Assembly: GCA_020637895.1 (NCBI GenBank)
Contig: JACKJP010000010.1
Coordinates: 1 to 50,839, forward strand
Source: Rhodobiaceae bacterium
GTDB taxonomy: Bacteria > Pseudomonadota > Alphaproteobacteria > Rhizobiales > Tepidamorphaceae
Length of the DNA stretch: 50,839 nucleotides
Direction: 5' to 3'
How positions within the stretch are numbered: the first letter of the stretch is position 1; each line of letters opens with the position of its first letter. Shown here piece by piece: positions 1 through 7,830 of this stretch. The notes beneath the pieces were generated by a model. The model was not told the origin of the DNA and ran no database searches. It worked only from the letters and a program-made list of their open reading frames with translations. The translations under genes were made by a program, and so were the position numbers.

Positions 1-781
1 AAAGGATGTCGGTGAGCGACACGGTTACCACCACGATGATCATGATCGCTGCCGTTTCCGCGTAGTAGAAGCCCCGGATCGATTCAAAAAGGATCTGCCC
101 GATGCCGCCGGCACCCACGAGGCCGAGAACGGTGGCCGACCGCACGTTGGATTCGAAGCGGTAGAGCGAAAACGAGATCCACAGCGGGAACACCTGAGGA
201 ATCACACCATAGATCACTTCCTGAAGCCGGCTTGCGCCGGTTGCCCTGATCCCTTCGACCGGCCGCTGGTCGATCGCCTCGACCGCCTCGGAGAAGAGCT
301 TGGCGAGAATGCCGGTGGTATGAATGAACAGTGCCATGACGCCGGCGAACGGCCCGAGGCCGACGGCAACGACGAAGAGCACCGCGAAGACGAGTTCGTT
401 GATCGCGCGGAACATGTCCATCAGCCGTCGTACCGGCTGGTTGATCCACCACGGCGTGATGTTGGCAGAGGAAAGGATGCCGAAGGGGATCGCGGCGAGG
501 ATGGCAAGCCCGGTGCCCCAGAGCGCGATCTGCACCGTCAGCACCATCTCGCTCAGATAGTAGCGCCATTCATGGAAGTTCGGATCGGTGAACCCTCTGG
601 CATATTCGAACATGTTGCCGGCGTCGGTGAACAGATTGACCCAGCGAAAGACCTCGGCCGGGTTGTAGGCCCATGCCAGCACGCCGATGATGCAGAACCA
701 GACGAAATATTTCAGCAGCGTGCTGCGCAATGTGCGGCGCGGCAGTTCAACGCTTGCGGGCGTGGCTGTCGTGTCGGTCAT
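1..781 (-). CDS. phnE: Phosphonate ABC transporter permease PhnE (partial, cut by left edge)
   Basis: Inner-membrane permease of the PhnCDE phosphonate importer. Reading the minus strand from the ATG at 781 gives about 260 residues starting MTDTTATPASVELP. Hydrophobic segments follow, then near the C-terminus the cytoplasmic EAA loop (EGIRATGASRLQEVIYGVIP) that contacts the ATPase. The frame stays open to the window edge, and by family length only about ten residues should be missing. It is the third gene after phnC and phnD on the same strand, separated from phnD by about 100 bases that hold a hairpin. A second permease or phnM/phnN may lie to the left, but that is outside the window. Confidence 0.9.
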   Translation of the reverse strand, partial: MTDTTATPASVELPRRTLRSTLLKYFVWFCIIGVLAWAYNPAEVFRWVNLFTDAGNMFEYARGFTDPNFHEWRYYLSEMVLTVQIALWGTGLAILAAIPFGILSSANITPWWINQPVRRLMDMFRAINELVFAVLFVVAVGLGPFAGVMALFIHTTGILAKLFSEAVEAIDQRPVEGIRATGASRLQEVIYGVIPQVFPLWISFSLYRFESNVRSATVLGLVGAGGIGQILFESIRGFYYAETAAIMIIVVVTVSLTDIL

Positions 782-823
782 CTGCTGTCCTGCCGGGCCT
801 GGAACACATGGGGTCTGGTCGAT

Positions 824-860
824 CCGGTGCCGGCCACTCGGGTTGAGGGACCGGCACCGG
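824..860 (-). promoter_or_regulatory. Intercistronic hairpin between phnD and phnE
   Basis: CCGGTGCCGG (824-833) and CCGGCACCGG (851-860) form a perfect 10-bp inverted repeat with a 17-base loop just after the phnD stop. There is no T run, so a strong terminator is unlikely. Stems at this place often keep binding-protein mRNA more abundant than permease mRNA; that role is inferred here. Confidence 0.5.
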
Positions 861-881
861 CCAGTTCGGATGCAGTCGGAC

Positions 882-1880
882 CTACGACTGCGGAACGCGG
901 GCCATCAGGCCTTCGATGTCAGCCTTCTGGGCTTCCAGTTCCTTGATCTTGGCAGTCTTCTGGTCAGCGTTCAGCTGATCGTCGCCATTGATCTTGAACA
1001 TCTGCTTCGAGATTTCGAGGATGCGGATCGGATAGAGCTGCGCATCGGACGAGGGCTTGAAGGGGGCCCACTGCAGACCGGCCAGAACTTCGCGCGCATG
1101 GGCGACTTCGTCAGGCGTGCCGAGGCGCCCATACGACATGAAGAACTTGTAGACGCGCGCCTTTGTGCCTTCGTCGAGGTCGCTCTTCCAGACGATCGGA
1201 TCGGACGGGATGAGCGGCGACTTCCAGATCACCTTTAGCTTGGCGAAGGCTTCCGGATTGGTCTTTTCAAGACGCGACATGTTCTCTGTATTGTTGGTCG
1301 CAACGTCGACCTGCTTGTTGGCTGCGGCCAGCGCATTGGTTTCGTGATTGGCGTTGCGCACGGTCTTGAAGCAGGTCTTGGGATCGACGTTGTTCTTCGC
1401 GAAAACGAAGGTCGTCGGGACGAGATAGCCCGAGGTCGAATTCGGATCGCCAATGCCGAAGTTAAGCGTGCCGTCGCACTTGAGAACGTCTTCGAGCGAG
1501 TTCAGCGGGCTGTCCTTGCTGGTGACGAGGACCGACCAGTAACCGGGGTTGCCTTCGCCATCCACGGTTTGGGCGAAGACTTCGCCGCCGGAACGGTCGA
1601 CAGCTTCCATCGCGCTCTTGTTGCCGAACCAGGCAACCTGCACCTTGCCAAAGCGCATGCCCTCGATGACGCCGGCATAGTCGGACGCGAAGAACGCGTT
1701 CACCTTCATGCCCGTCTGGGCTTCCATATCCTTCAGGAAGGGTTCCCAGATCGGCTTCAGGTTCTGCTGGGATTCGGTGGAGATGATGCCGAAATTGATT
1801 TCCTTCATCTCGGCATGGGCAGTCGTCGCAAGGCCGGCCGCGAGTGCGGCGACGGCGATGGTCTTGGTAATGGCGTTCAT
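882..1880 (-). CDS. phnD: Phosphonate ABC transporter substrate-binding protein PhnD
   Basis: Periplasmic binding protein that captures phosphonates and delivers them to PhnCE. It has 332 residues with a clear signal peptide (residues 1-23, cleavage after ATTAHA). The mature part begins EMKEINFGIISTES, the usual PhnD opening, and contains the ligand-pocket type sequence GDPNSTSGYLVP. Length fits the family. The start at 1880 follows GGGAGACTGATCC, a good ribosome binding site. It lies 60 bases after phnC and before phnE, so it is the middle gene of a phnCDE operon. The identity is clear; substrate preference cannot be read from sequence. Confidence 0.94.
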   Translation of the reverse strand: MNAITKTIAVAALAAGLATTAHAEMKEINFGIISTESQQNLKPIWEPFLKDMEAQTGMKVNAFFASDYAGVIEGMRFGKVQVAWFGNKSAMEAVDRSGGEVFAQTVDGEGNPGYWSVLVTSKDSPLNSLEDVLKCDGTLNFGIGDPNSTSGYLVPTTFVFAKNNVDPKTCFKTVRNANHETNALAAANKQVDVATNNTENMSRLEKTNPEAFAKLKVIWKSPLIPSDPIVWKSDLDEGTKARVYKFFMSYGRLGTPDEVAHAREVLAGLQWAPFKPSSDAQLYPIRILEISKQMFKINGDDQLNADQKTAKIKELEAQKADIEGLMARVPQS

Positions 1881-1943
1881 GGATCAGTCTCCCTGTTGAA
1901 CGGTTGAATACGCGTGAAAATCAAAGAGCCGCGGCCGGCGGAC

Positions 1944-2786
1944 CTACGCTCCGGCGAAAACAGGCTCGCGCAGGTCCGGCACCGGTGCGGGACGGGTGCC
2001 GCGGACCGGCGCATCGGGCAGGATCAGTTCCTCGCTGGCTTCGCCATAGATGCCGCGAAGGAATTCGGTGGTCAGATGTTCGCTCGGACCGTCGAAGGCG
2101 ATCTTCCCGTCGGCAAGCGCGATCGTGCGCGGGCAGAAGCGGCGCGCATACTCGACCTGATGGAGCGACACCACGACGGTAATCCCGTCCTGTTCGTTGA
2201 TCGACGAAAGCGTCTCCATGACGCGCTTCGCCGATGCAGGATCAAGCGATGCAATGGGTTCATCGGCAAGAATGAGCTGCGCGCCCTGGACCAGAGTTCT
2301 CGCGATCGCCGCACGCTGTTGCTGACCGCCCGAAAGGGTCGAGGCGCGCTGAAGGGCCATTTCGTTGATACCGACCCGGGTCAGCGCGCGCATTGCCGTC
2401 AGCTTGTGATCGCGACCGAATAACCCGAGATTGCCGCGCCAGCCTGGCAGGCGGCTCAGCAGCCCGACAAGAACGTTGGACATCACTGAAAGGCGGCCGA
2501 CCAGATTGAATTGCTGGAAGATGACGCCGATCTCGCGCCGCAGGTGCTGTGCGTTGCCCGACAGCCTACCGTTTTCCTGCATGATGCGGCCATTGACGAC
2601 GATGCGTGAAGCACCGGTGTCCGACGTGACGAGCCCCGCAACGTGACGGATCAGCGTAGACTTGCCGGAGCCGGACGCGCCGATCAGCGCAACCATCTCA
2701 CCCGGCTCTATTTTCAGCGACACATCGTTCAGCGCCTTGCGGCCGCGAAACGTCTTGCAGAGATTGTCCACCGAAATGGCCGTCAT
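1944..2786 (-). CDS. phnC: Phosphonate ABC transporter ATP-binding protein PhnC
   Basis: Cytoplasmic ATPase energising phosphonate uptake. Of 280 residues, Walker A is GASGSGKST (about 36-44), the signature is LSGGQQQR and Walker B is LILADEPIASLDP. The C-terminal 25 residues (from LPDAPVRGTRP) extend a little past the usual end. It is the first gene of phnCDE, and a candidate Pho box lies about 70 bases upstream of its start. The phnC promoter faces away from the guanidine operon, with which it shares a 540-base intergenic region. Confidence 0.94.
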   Translation of the reverse strand: MTAISVDNLCKTFRGRKALNDVSLKIEPGEMVALIGASGSGKSTLIRHVAGLVTSDTGASRIVVNGRIMQENGRLSGNAQHLRREIGVIFQQFNLVGRLSVMSNVLVGLLSRLPGWRGNLGLFGRDHKLTAMRALTRVGINEMALQRASTLSGGQQQRAAIARTLVQGAQLILADEPIASLDPASAKRVMETLSSINEQDGITVVVSLHQVEYARRFCPRTIALADGKIAFDGPSEHLTTEFLRGIYGEASEELILPDAPVRGTRPAPVPDLREPVFAGA

Positions 2787-2851
2787 CGCCGCTCTCCCGC
2801 ATCTTCATTCACGGCCAACCGCTACCCCAGCCAGTTGACGCCTACTTTGCG

Positions 2852-2873
2852 TTTTGATGACGCTTTGATGAAA
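2852..2873 (-). promoter_or_regulatory. Candidate Pho box upstream of phnC
   Basis: On the minus strand two copies of TCATCAAA start 11 bases apart (TTTCATC AAAG CGTCATC AAAA). Two 7-base direct repeats with an AT-rich 4-base spacer is the layout of a PhoB site (CTGTCAT-N4-CTGTCAT), and TCATC keeps the core partly. It sits 66-87 bases upstream of phnC. The repeat is seen directly; PhoB binding is inferred and the match is imperfect. Confidence 0.45.
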
Positions 2874-3095
2874 TCGGCGCGGTTCGCCTGCGACCACCGG
2901 CAGCACTTTTGCCACCGCTGCCTGTTTTGCGGGCACATTGGATCCACTGCACAATTTCCCGTCACATTGCGGCGGGCGCGAGAAACCGGAAGCGCCGATG
3001 GGCGAACCTTTACAACCTATTGTAATTTAACCTGTTATTCGGAACCGTCATGGTCCTGGCGGGTCTTTGGCATAGCTGTTGCTAAAACACTTGCG

Positions 3096-3211
3096 TGCAG
3101 CGCGCCTAGGGTTCCGGTTTTCCCTGCGAAACGTCTGGTCCGAGAGGTGCACGCAGGTCGCCGACAACCGGCCAGCGACACGGCGGGACAAAATCCCGGG
3201 AGTTAACTGCA
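3096..3211 (+). promoter_or_regulatory. Guanidine-I (ykkC) riboswitch aptamer
   Basis: The conserved blocks of the ykkC/guanidine-I class occur in the right order: CTAGGGTTCCGG (3106-3117), CTGGTCCGAGAG (3135-3146) and ACACGGCGGGACAAAATCCC followed by GGGAG (3179-3202). TGCAG (3096-3100) and CTGCA (3207-3211) can close the outer stem. This class binds free guanidinium and turns on export or breakdown genes. Here it stands about 115 bases before an ABC importer-guanidine hydrolase operon on the same strand, which strongly supports both calls. Confidence 0.95.
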
Positions 3212-3242
3212 CAGGTTTGCGGCGCGCAAACTTGGCTCCCGG
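3196..3242 (+). promoter_or_regulatory. Probable riboswitch expression platform
   Basis: CCGGGAG (3196-3202), part of the conserved 3' side of the aptamer, is complementary to CTCCCGG (3236-3242). Between them lies a perfect 7-bp hairpin GTTTGCG-GCG-CGCAAAC (3215-3231). Ligand-bound aptamer would withhold CCGGGAG, while the free RNA could form the longer stem. No long T tract follows, so whether this ends transcription or acts another way is undecided. Confidence 0.45.
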
Positions 3243-3325
3243 CTTCGTGCGCTTTGCAGACCCTGATGAAAAACGCCGTCTTGCAACAACAGGGGCGGCC
3301 GCGAACACAGGAAGGGCATAGACGC

Positions 3326-4396
3326 ATGAACAGGAATTTCCTCAAATCGATCTGCTTTGCCGCGGCGCTCGCGCTGCCGCTCGCACCCTTGTCGGTCCAG
3401 GCGGCTGAGAAGACGGATTTCAAGGTCTGCTGGTCTATCTACGTGGGCTGGATGCCCTGGGGCTATCTCCAGGATTCCGGCATCATGAAGAAGTGGGCCG
3501 ACAAATACGGCATCAGCGTCGATATCGTGCAGATCAACGACTATGTGGAATCCATCAACCAGTATACCGCGGGCGAATATGACGGCTGCTCCATGACCAA
3601 CATGGACGCGCTTTCCATTCCCGCCGGTGGCGGCGTCGATACGACCGCACTGATCGTCGGTGACTACTCAAACGGCAATGACGGCATCATCCTGAAGGAC
3701 AAGAAGACCCTCGCCGACATCAAGGGCCAGAAGGTCAATCTGGTCGAGCTTTCGGTGTCGCACTACCTGCTCGCCCGCGCACTCGAAACCGTGAGCATGT
3801 CGGAGAAGGACATTACCGTCGTCAACACCTCCGACGCCGACATGATCGCAGCCTACGCGACGCCCGACGTTACCGCGGTCGTGACGTGGAACCCGCTTCT
3901 TTCGGAGATCGTGGCGCAGGATAACGCGACCGAGGTCTTCAACAGCTCGGGCATTCCCGGCGAAATCATCGACATCATGATGGTCAACACCGAAACGCTT
4001 AAGGACAACCCCAATTTCGGCAAGGCGCTGGTCGGCGCTTGGTACGAATTGATGGGGATCATGTCGTCCGACAGCGAAGAGGGCAAGAAGGCCCGCACCG
4101 CCATGGCGGAGGCTTCAGGCACGGATCTTGCCGGCTATGACGCGCAGCTCTCCACGACGAAGATGTTCTTCACGCCGGCCGATGCCGTGACCTTCACCGC
4201 TGCGGCGGAACTGCCCAAGACGATGAAGTTCGTGGCCGAATTCCTGTTCGACAAGGGCATTCTCGGAGAAGGCGCACCGAGCCCGGAATTCGTCGGCGTT
4301 TCGTTCCCGGACGGTTCGATCTATGGCGACAAGAACAATGTCAAACTGCGGTTTGACACGACCTACATGAAGATGGCGGCCGACGGCGGCCTCTGA
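3326..4396 (+). CDS. ABC transporter substrate-binding protein, probable guanidine importer
   Basis: Periplasmic binding protein of the NrtA/TauA superfamily, in the subgroup often found beside urea carboxylase and ykkC riboswitches. It has 356 residues; the signal peptide (MNRNFLKSICFAAALALP, cleaved near VQAAE) supports the ATG at 3326, preceded by AGGAAGGGC. The mature protein opens with the aromatic stretch CWSIYVGWMPWGY. It heads a five-gene plus-strand operon under a guanidine-I riboswitch, and guanidinium is therefore the inferred substrate. Urea or a related nitrogen compound is the alternative. Confidence 0.85.
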   Translation: MNRNFLKSICFAAALALPLAPLSVQAAEKTDFKVCWSIYVGWMPWGYLQDSGIMKKWADKYGISVDIVQINDYVESINQYTAGEYDGCSMTNMDALSIPAGGGVDTTALIVGDYSNGNDGIILKDKKTLADIKGQKVNLVELSVSHYLLARALETVSMSEKDITVVNTSDADMIAAYATPDVTAVVTWNPLLSEIVAQDNATEVFNSSGIPGEIIDIMMVNTETLKDNPNFGKALVGAWYELMGIMSSDSEEGKKARTAMAEASGTDLAGYDAQLSTTKMFFTPADAVTFTAAAELPKTMKFVAEFLFDKGILGEGAPSPEFVGVSFPDGSIYGDKNNVKLRFDTTYMKMAADGGL

Positions 4397-4409
4397 CAAA
4401 CTGACTGGC

Positions 4410-4434
4410 AGCCGCGGCCTGTCCGGCCGCGGCT
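4410..4434 (+). promoter_or_regulatory. Intercistronic hairpin after the binding-protein gene
   Basis: AGCCGCGGCC (4410-4419) and GGCCGCGGCT (4425-4434) form a perfect 10-bp stem with loop TGTCC, flanked by CTGG...CCAG that can lengthen it. No T run follows and the permease starts 22 bases later. The likely role is to protect the upstream mRNA or lower downstream expression. Confidence 0.55.
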
Positions 4435-4455
4435 CCCAGCCTATTGGGGGGCGGC

Positions 4456-5277
4456 ATGCGGATCATCAACCGGACACCCTCGCGCAGGACGGCGGTTCTG
4501 CTCGGCCTGCTTCCATTCGCCGCCTTGATCGTCAGCTATGCGATCGCCAGCCACTACCGCCGTCTCGACAATCCGGCCGACAAGCTGCTGCCCTCGCTGG
4601 GCGACATGGCATCGACCTTCTGGTCGATGGCCTTCGTCGCAGACAAACGCAGCGGCGACTATCTCCTGCTCGGCGACACGCTCGACAGTCTCTGGCGTCT
4701 CGGCGCCGGCGTCGGCACGGCTACCCTGATCGCACTGGTTCTCGGGATTGCCATCGGTTTCATCCCCCATATCCGCAGCAGCCTTGCGCCCTTTATCGCG
4801 AGTTTCTCCCTGATCCCGCCCATCACCATCCTGCCGATCCTTTTCATCATCTTCGGTCTTGGCGAGGTCTCGAAGGTCGTCCTGATCGTGGTCGGGACGG
4901 CGCCCGTCATGGTCCGGTCCGTCGCGCAGGCGGTGATGAATATCCCGCGCGAACTGATCATCAAGGCGGAAACCCTCGGCGCATCGGTCTGGCAGATGAC
5001 CACGCGCCTCGTCCTTCCGCAGATCCTGCCGCACCTCATCACCGCAATCCGGCTGGGCCTCGTCCCGGCGTGGATCTTCCTGATTTCGGCCGAGGCCATC
5101 GCCTCGACCTCGGGCCTCGGCTACCGGATCTTTCTTGTGCGACGCTATCTGGCGATGGATGTCATCCTGCCCTACGTGATCTGGATCACGCTCCTCGCCT
5201 ACCTGATCGACCGGTTGCTTCTGATCGTTTCCAGACGCGCATTCCCCTGGCATCACGCGGGAGGGAACAGCCTGTGA
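4456..5277 (+). CDS. ABC transporter permease, probable guanidine importer
   Basis: Inner-membrane permease of the NrtB/TauC/SsuC type, 273 residues, with about six hydrophobic segments. The EAA loop is IKAETLGASVWQMTTRLVLP (about residues 173-192). The ATG at 4456 directly follows GGGGGGCGGC, better than the TTG four codons upstream. It lies between the binding-protein and ATPase genes and overlaps the ATPase start by four bases (GTGA), implying translational coupling. The substrate is inferred from the riboswitch and from the downstream guanidine hydrolase. Confidence 0.88.
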   Translation: MRIINRTPSRRTAVLLGLLPFAALIVSYAIASHYRRLDNPADKLLPSLGDMASTFWSMAFVADKRSGDYLLLGDTLDSLWRLGAGVGTATLIALVLGIAIGFIPHIRSSLAPFIASFSLIPPITILPILFIIFGLGEVSKVVLIVVGTAPVMVRSVAQAVMNIPRELIIKAETLGASVWQMTTRLVLPQILPHLITAIRLGLVPAWIFLISAEAIASTSGLGYRIFLVRRYLAMDVILPYVIWITLLAYLIDRLLLIVSRRAFPWHHAGGNSL

Positions 5278-6062
5278 AGACACCCCCGAAAGTCGCTGTA
5301 AAGAATGTTTCCATGCGCTTTGGCGACGTGCTCGTTCTTGAACGCCTCAACCTCGATATCGCCGCCGGCACCTTCTGCACCATCGTCGGCGCCTCCGGCT
5401 GCGGCAAGTCCACCTTCCTGCAGATGCTGCTCTCCAATACCCGTCCGACGGGCGGCGCCATTGAGCTCGACGGTGTGCCGCTGCCCGATGAACCGACCCC
5501 TGAAAGGGGTATCGTCTTCCAGCGCTACTCGGTGTTTCCGCACCTCACGGTCGAAGACAATCTGATCCTCGCCAGCGAATTCGCCGCCTCGCCGGTCACG
5601 GGCAAGCTGTTTGGCGGCGCCCGCCGGAAGGCACGCGCCGAAGTCAGGGAAACACTGGAGCGGATCGGCCTTGCACCCGCTGCAAAGCGCTACCCCGCTC
5701 AACTATCTGGCGGCATGCAGCAGCGGCTCGCCATTGCGCAGGCGCTTTTGAAGAAGCCGGCCATTCTTCTGCTTGATGAACCTTTCGGCGCGCTCGATCC
5801 GGGCATCCGCAACGACATGCAGGAGTTGCTGCTCCAGCTCTGGCGCGAACAGGCGATGACCGTCTTCATGGTGACGCACGATATCCAGGAAGCCTTCAAG
5901 CTGGGCACGCGTATGCTTGTTTTCGACAAGGTCCGTCATGACCCGGTTGCGCCCGAAGCCTATGGTGCGACAATTACCTACGATCTGAGACTCAAGGACG
6001 GAGTCAGCGAACCGCCGCCTGCTATGGGTGCGCTGCTGCCCGATCCCGCCGCCTCCGTGTGA
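5274..6062 (+). CDS. ABC transporter ATP-binding protein, probable guanidine importer
   Basis: Cytoplasmic ATPase of the importer, 262 residues in the NrtD/SsuB/TauB group. Walker A is GASGCGKST, the signature LSGGMQQRLA and Walker B ILLLDEPFGALDP, with the switch histidine in MVTHDIQEA. The GTG start at 5274 overlaps the permease stop and has GGGAGGG upstream. It ends 17 bases before the hydrolase gene. The C-terminal 30 residues after KVRHDP are characteristic of the family member found next to urea/guanidine genes. Confidence 0.88.
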   Translation: MKTPPKVAVKNVSMRFGDVLVLERLNLDIAAGTFCTIVGASGCGKSTFLQMLLSNTRPTGGAIELDGVPLPDEPTPERGIVFQRYSVFPHLTVEDNLILASEFAASPVTGKLFGGARRKARAEVRETLERIGLAPAAKRYPAQLSGGMQQRLAIAQALLKKPAILLLDEPFGALDPGIRNDMQELLLQLWREQAMTVFMVTHDIQEAFKLGTRMLVFDKVRHDPVAPEAYGATITYDLRLKDGVSEPPPAMGALLPDPAASV

Positions 6063-6079
6063 AAAGAGGAAATCTTCCC

Positions 6080-7318
6080 ATGCACGACGCCCTATTCGAC
6101 CAACCGCAACGCCGCAGCCGCAAGGCAGGCGCCCTGACTGGGACGCCCCGCAGTCACGCGCACCATCCCAATTTCGACAAGATGCAGCTGCGCGGCTGGA
6201 AGGCGGCGGAAAAGGAAGGCACCCTGCCGCGCGCAGCATGGCAGAAGGAAAAGCAATGGGCGCTGCGCATGGGCCTGACCGGCTCCGACAGCCTTGAAGA
6301 CAAGTCGATCCCGACATTCTCGCGCGGCGAACTGCCCCACTATGCCGGCATCAACACGTTCCTGAAGGCGCCCTATATCGAGGATGTCACCAAGGTCGGC
6401 ATGTATGATGCGGCCATTGTCGGCATCCCCTTCGACGGCGGCACCACCTATCGGCCCGGGACCCGTTTCGGACCGCAGGGCGTGCGGAAGATTTCGGCGC
6501 TCTACAATCCCTACAACTACGAAATGGGCATCGACCTGCGCGAGCAGATGACCCTTTGCGACGTGGGTGACGTCTTCACAATTCCTGCCAATATCGAAAA
6601 GACATTCGACCAGATCAGCCGCGCGGTCAGCCACGTCTTCTCGTCGGGCGCGTTGCCGATCATGATCGGCGGTGACCATTCGATCGGCTTTCCCTGCGTC
6701 CGCGGCATCGCCCAATGCACGTCCAGGCGTATCGGCATCGTCCATTTCGACCGCCACATCGATATCCAGGAAAAGGATCTCGACGAGCGGATGCACACGA
6801 CGCCATGGTTCCACGCGACCGACCTCGTCAACGTCCCGGCCGTCAACCTCGTCCAGGTCGGCATCGGCGGCTGGCAGGTTCCGCGCGAGGGAGTGGAGGA
6901 AGCGCGCCGCCGCAACACCAACATCTTCACCATCCGCGACATCGAGGAACTCGGCCTTGCCGAGACGGCCGCCCGCGCGCTCGAACTGGCGTGGAAGGAT
7001 GCCGACGCGGTCTACATCTCCTTCGATATCGACAGCGTGGATTGCGGCTTCGTCCCCGGCACGGGCTGGCCCGAGCCGGGCGGATTCCTGCCGCGCGAGG
7101 CGCTGGAGCTGGTTTCGCTCGTCGCCGCCGAGGGAATATGCGGCCTTGAGGTGGTCGAGGTTTCGCCGCCCTATGATACGTCGGACATTACGGCGCTCCT
7201 AGCTACCCGCGTCATTGTCGACGTGCTCGGCACGCTCGTCTCCCACGGCAAGATGGGTTCGCACAAAGGCATCATCGATAAGCCGGTCACGATCCCGCAC
7301 GGCCCGGACGTGGAGTAG
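6080..7318 (+). CDS. gdmH: Guanidine hydrolase, ureohydrolase family (GdmH-type)
   Basis: Predicted to hydrolyse guanidine to urea and ammonia. The 412 residues have an N-terminal extension of roughly 85 residues and a ureohydrolase core. Metal-ligand motifs are GGDHS, FDRHIDIQEKDLDERMHTTP (in place of the arginase/agmatinase DAHxD) and SFDIDSVDCGFVPGTGWPE. The R before H in FDRH and the following DERMHT block match, as I recall it, the Synechocystis Ni-dependent enzyme rather than agmatinase. The ATG at 6080 follows AAGAGGAAA. Position under a guanidine-I riboswitch and after its importer agrees. Database annotation as agmatinase is likely and would be misleading. Confidence 0.92.
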   Translation: MHDALFDQPQRRSRKAGALTGTPRSHAHHPNFDKMQLRGWKAAEKEGTLPRAAWQKEKQWALRMGLTGSDSLEDKSIPTFSRGELPHYAGINTFLKAPYIEDVTKVGMYDAAIVGIPFDGGTTYRPGTRFGPQGVRKISALYNPYNYEMGIDLREQMTLCDVGDVFTIPANIEKTFDQISRAVSHVFSSGALPIMIGGDHSIGFPCVRGIAQCTSRRIGIVHFDRHIDIQEKDLDERMHTTPWFHATDLVNVPAVNLVQVGIGGWQVPREGVEEARRRNTNIFTIRDIEELGLAETAARALELAWKDADAVYISFDIDSVDCGFVPGTGWPEPGGFLPREALELVSLVAAEGICGLEVVEVSPPYDTSDITALLATRVIVDVLGTLVSHGKMGSHKGIIDKPVTIPHGPDVE

Positions 7319-7322
7319 CGCC

Positions 7323-7826
7323 ATGAGCCATGGACATCACCACCATCATCATGGCCACGGTCATCACCATGACCATGATCACTCGCATGGCCACGACCAC
7401 CACAGTCACGGGCACGATCATGGGCCCGGCCACAACCATCCGCACGGCGCCGAGCACCTTCATTCCCATATTCATGGGGGAACCGAACGCGAGCGTGTCG
7501 AGGAACTTCAAGTCCTCGCAACGGCATTCATCGACGGATTTCGCGCCGCCGAAGACAAGACAAGCTATCTGCGACTGGCGGGTATCCCGTTCCAGCGTCT
7601 CGGCAGCGACGGGCTGACGCTGCATCTTGTCGATGCCGCCATCAATGCGAACTGGCAGATCGGCACTGCCTCGCCGGCGTTTGCGACCCGCGAACTGGTG
7701 TACATGCCATTTCCGGGGCAGATGGTAACGAGCCGCGAAACGATGATTTTTACCTATGTCTCGCTTACCGAGCGGGCGGATGTCGAGTTGTCGGCCCTGC
7801 TTGAGAATCGACTAGCGGAAAAATAG
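7323..7826 (+). CDS. Histidine-rich protein, possible nickel chaperone for the guanidine hydrolase
   Basis: A protein of 167 residues. Residues 1-51 hold 27 histidines mixed with Gly, Asp and Ser (MSHGHHHHHHGHGHHHDHDH at the start), as in the metal stores of nickel insertion proteins. Residues 54-167 form a compact domain that I do not recognise, opening TERERVEELQVLATAFIDGF. It has no P-loop, so it is not HypB, and no CxxC zinc motif, so it is not HypA. It starts four bases after the hydrolase stop and is the last gene of the riboswitch operon. Nickel delivery or storage for GdmH is inferred; zinc or copper buffering is possible. Confidence 0.85.
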   Translation: MSHGHHHHHHGHGHHHDHDHSHGHDHHSHGHDHGPGHNHPHGAEHLHSHIHGGTERERVEELQVLATAFIDGFRAAEDKTSYLRLAGIPFQRLGSDGLTLHLVDAAINANWQIGTASPAFATRELVYMPFPGQMVTSRETMIFTYVSLTERADVELSALLENRLAEK

Positions 7827-7830
7827 CCGG

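Noticed and set aside
4441..5283. A 280-codon minus-strand frame opposite the permease
   Set aside because: Highly charged, no membrane or domain features, and exactly opposite a good permease gene.
7323..7826. HypB or UreE-type nickel protein
   Set aside because: A histidine-rich start suits HypB or UreE, but the rest has no GTPase P-loop and does not read as a UreE domain.
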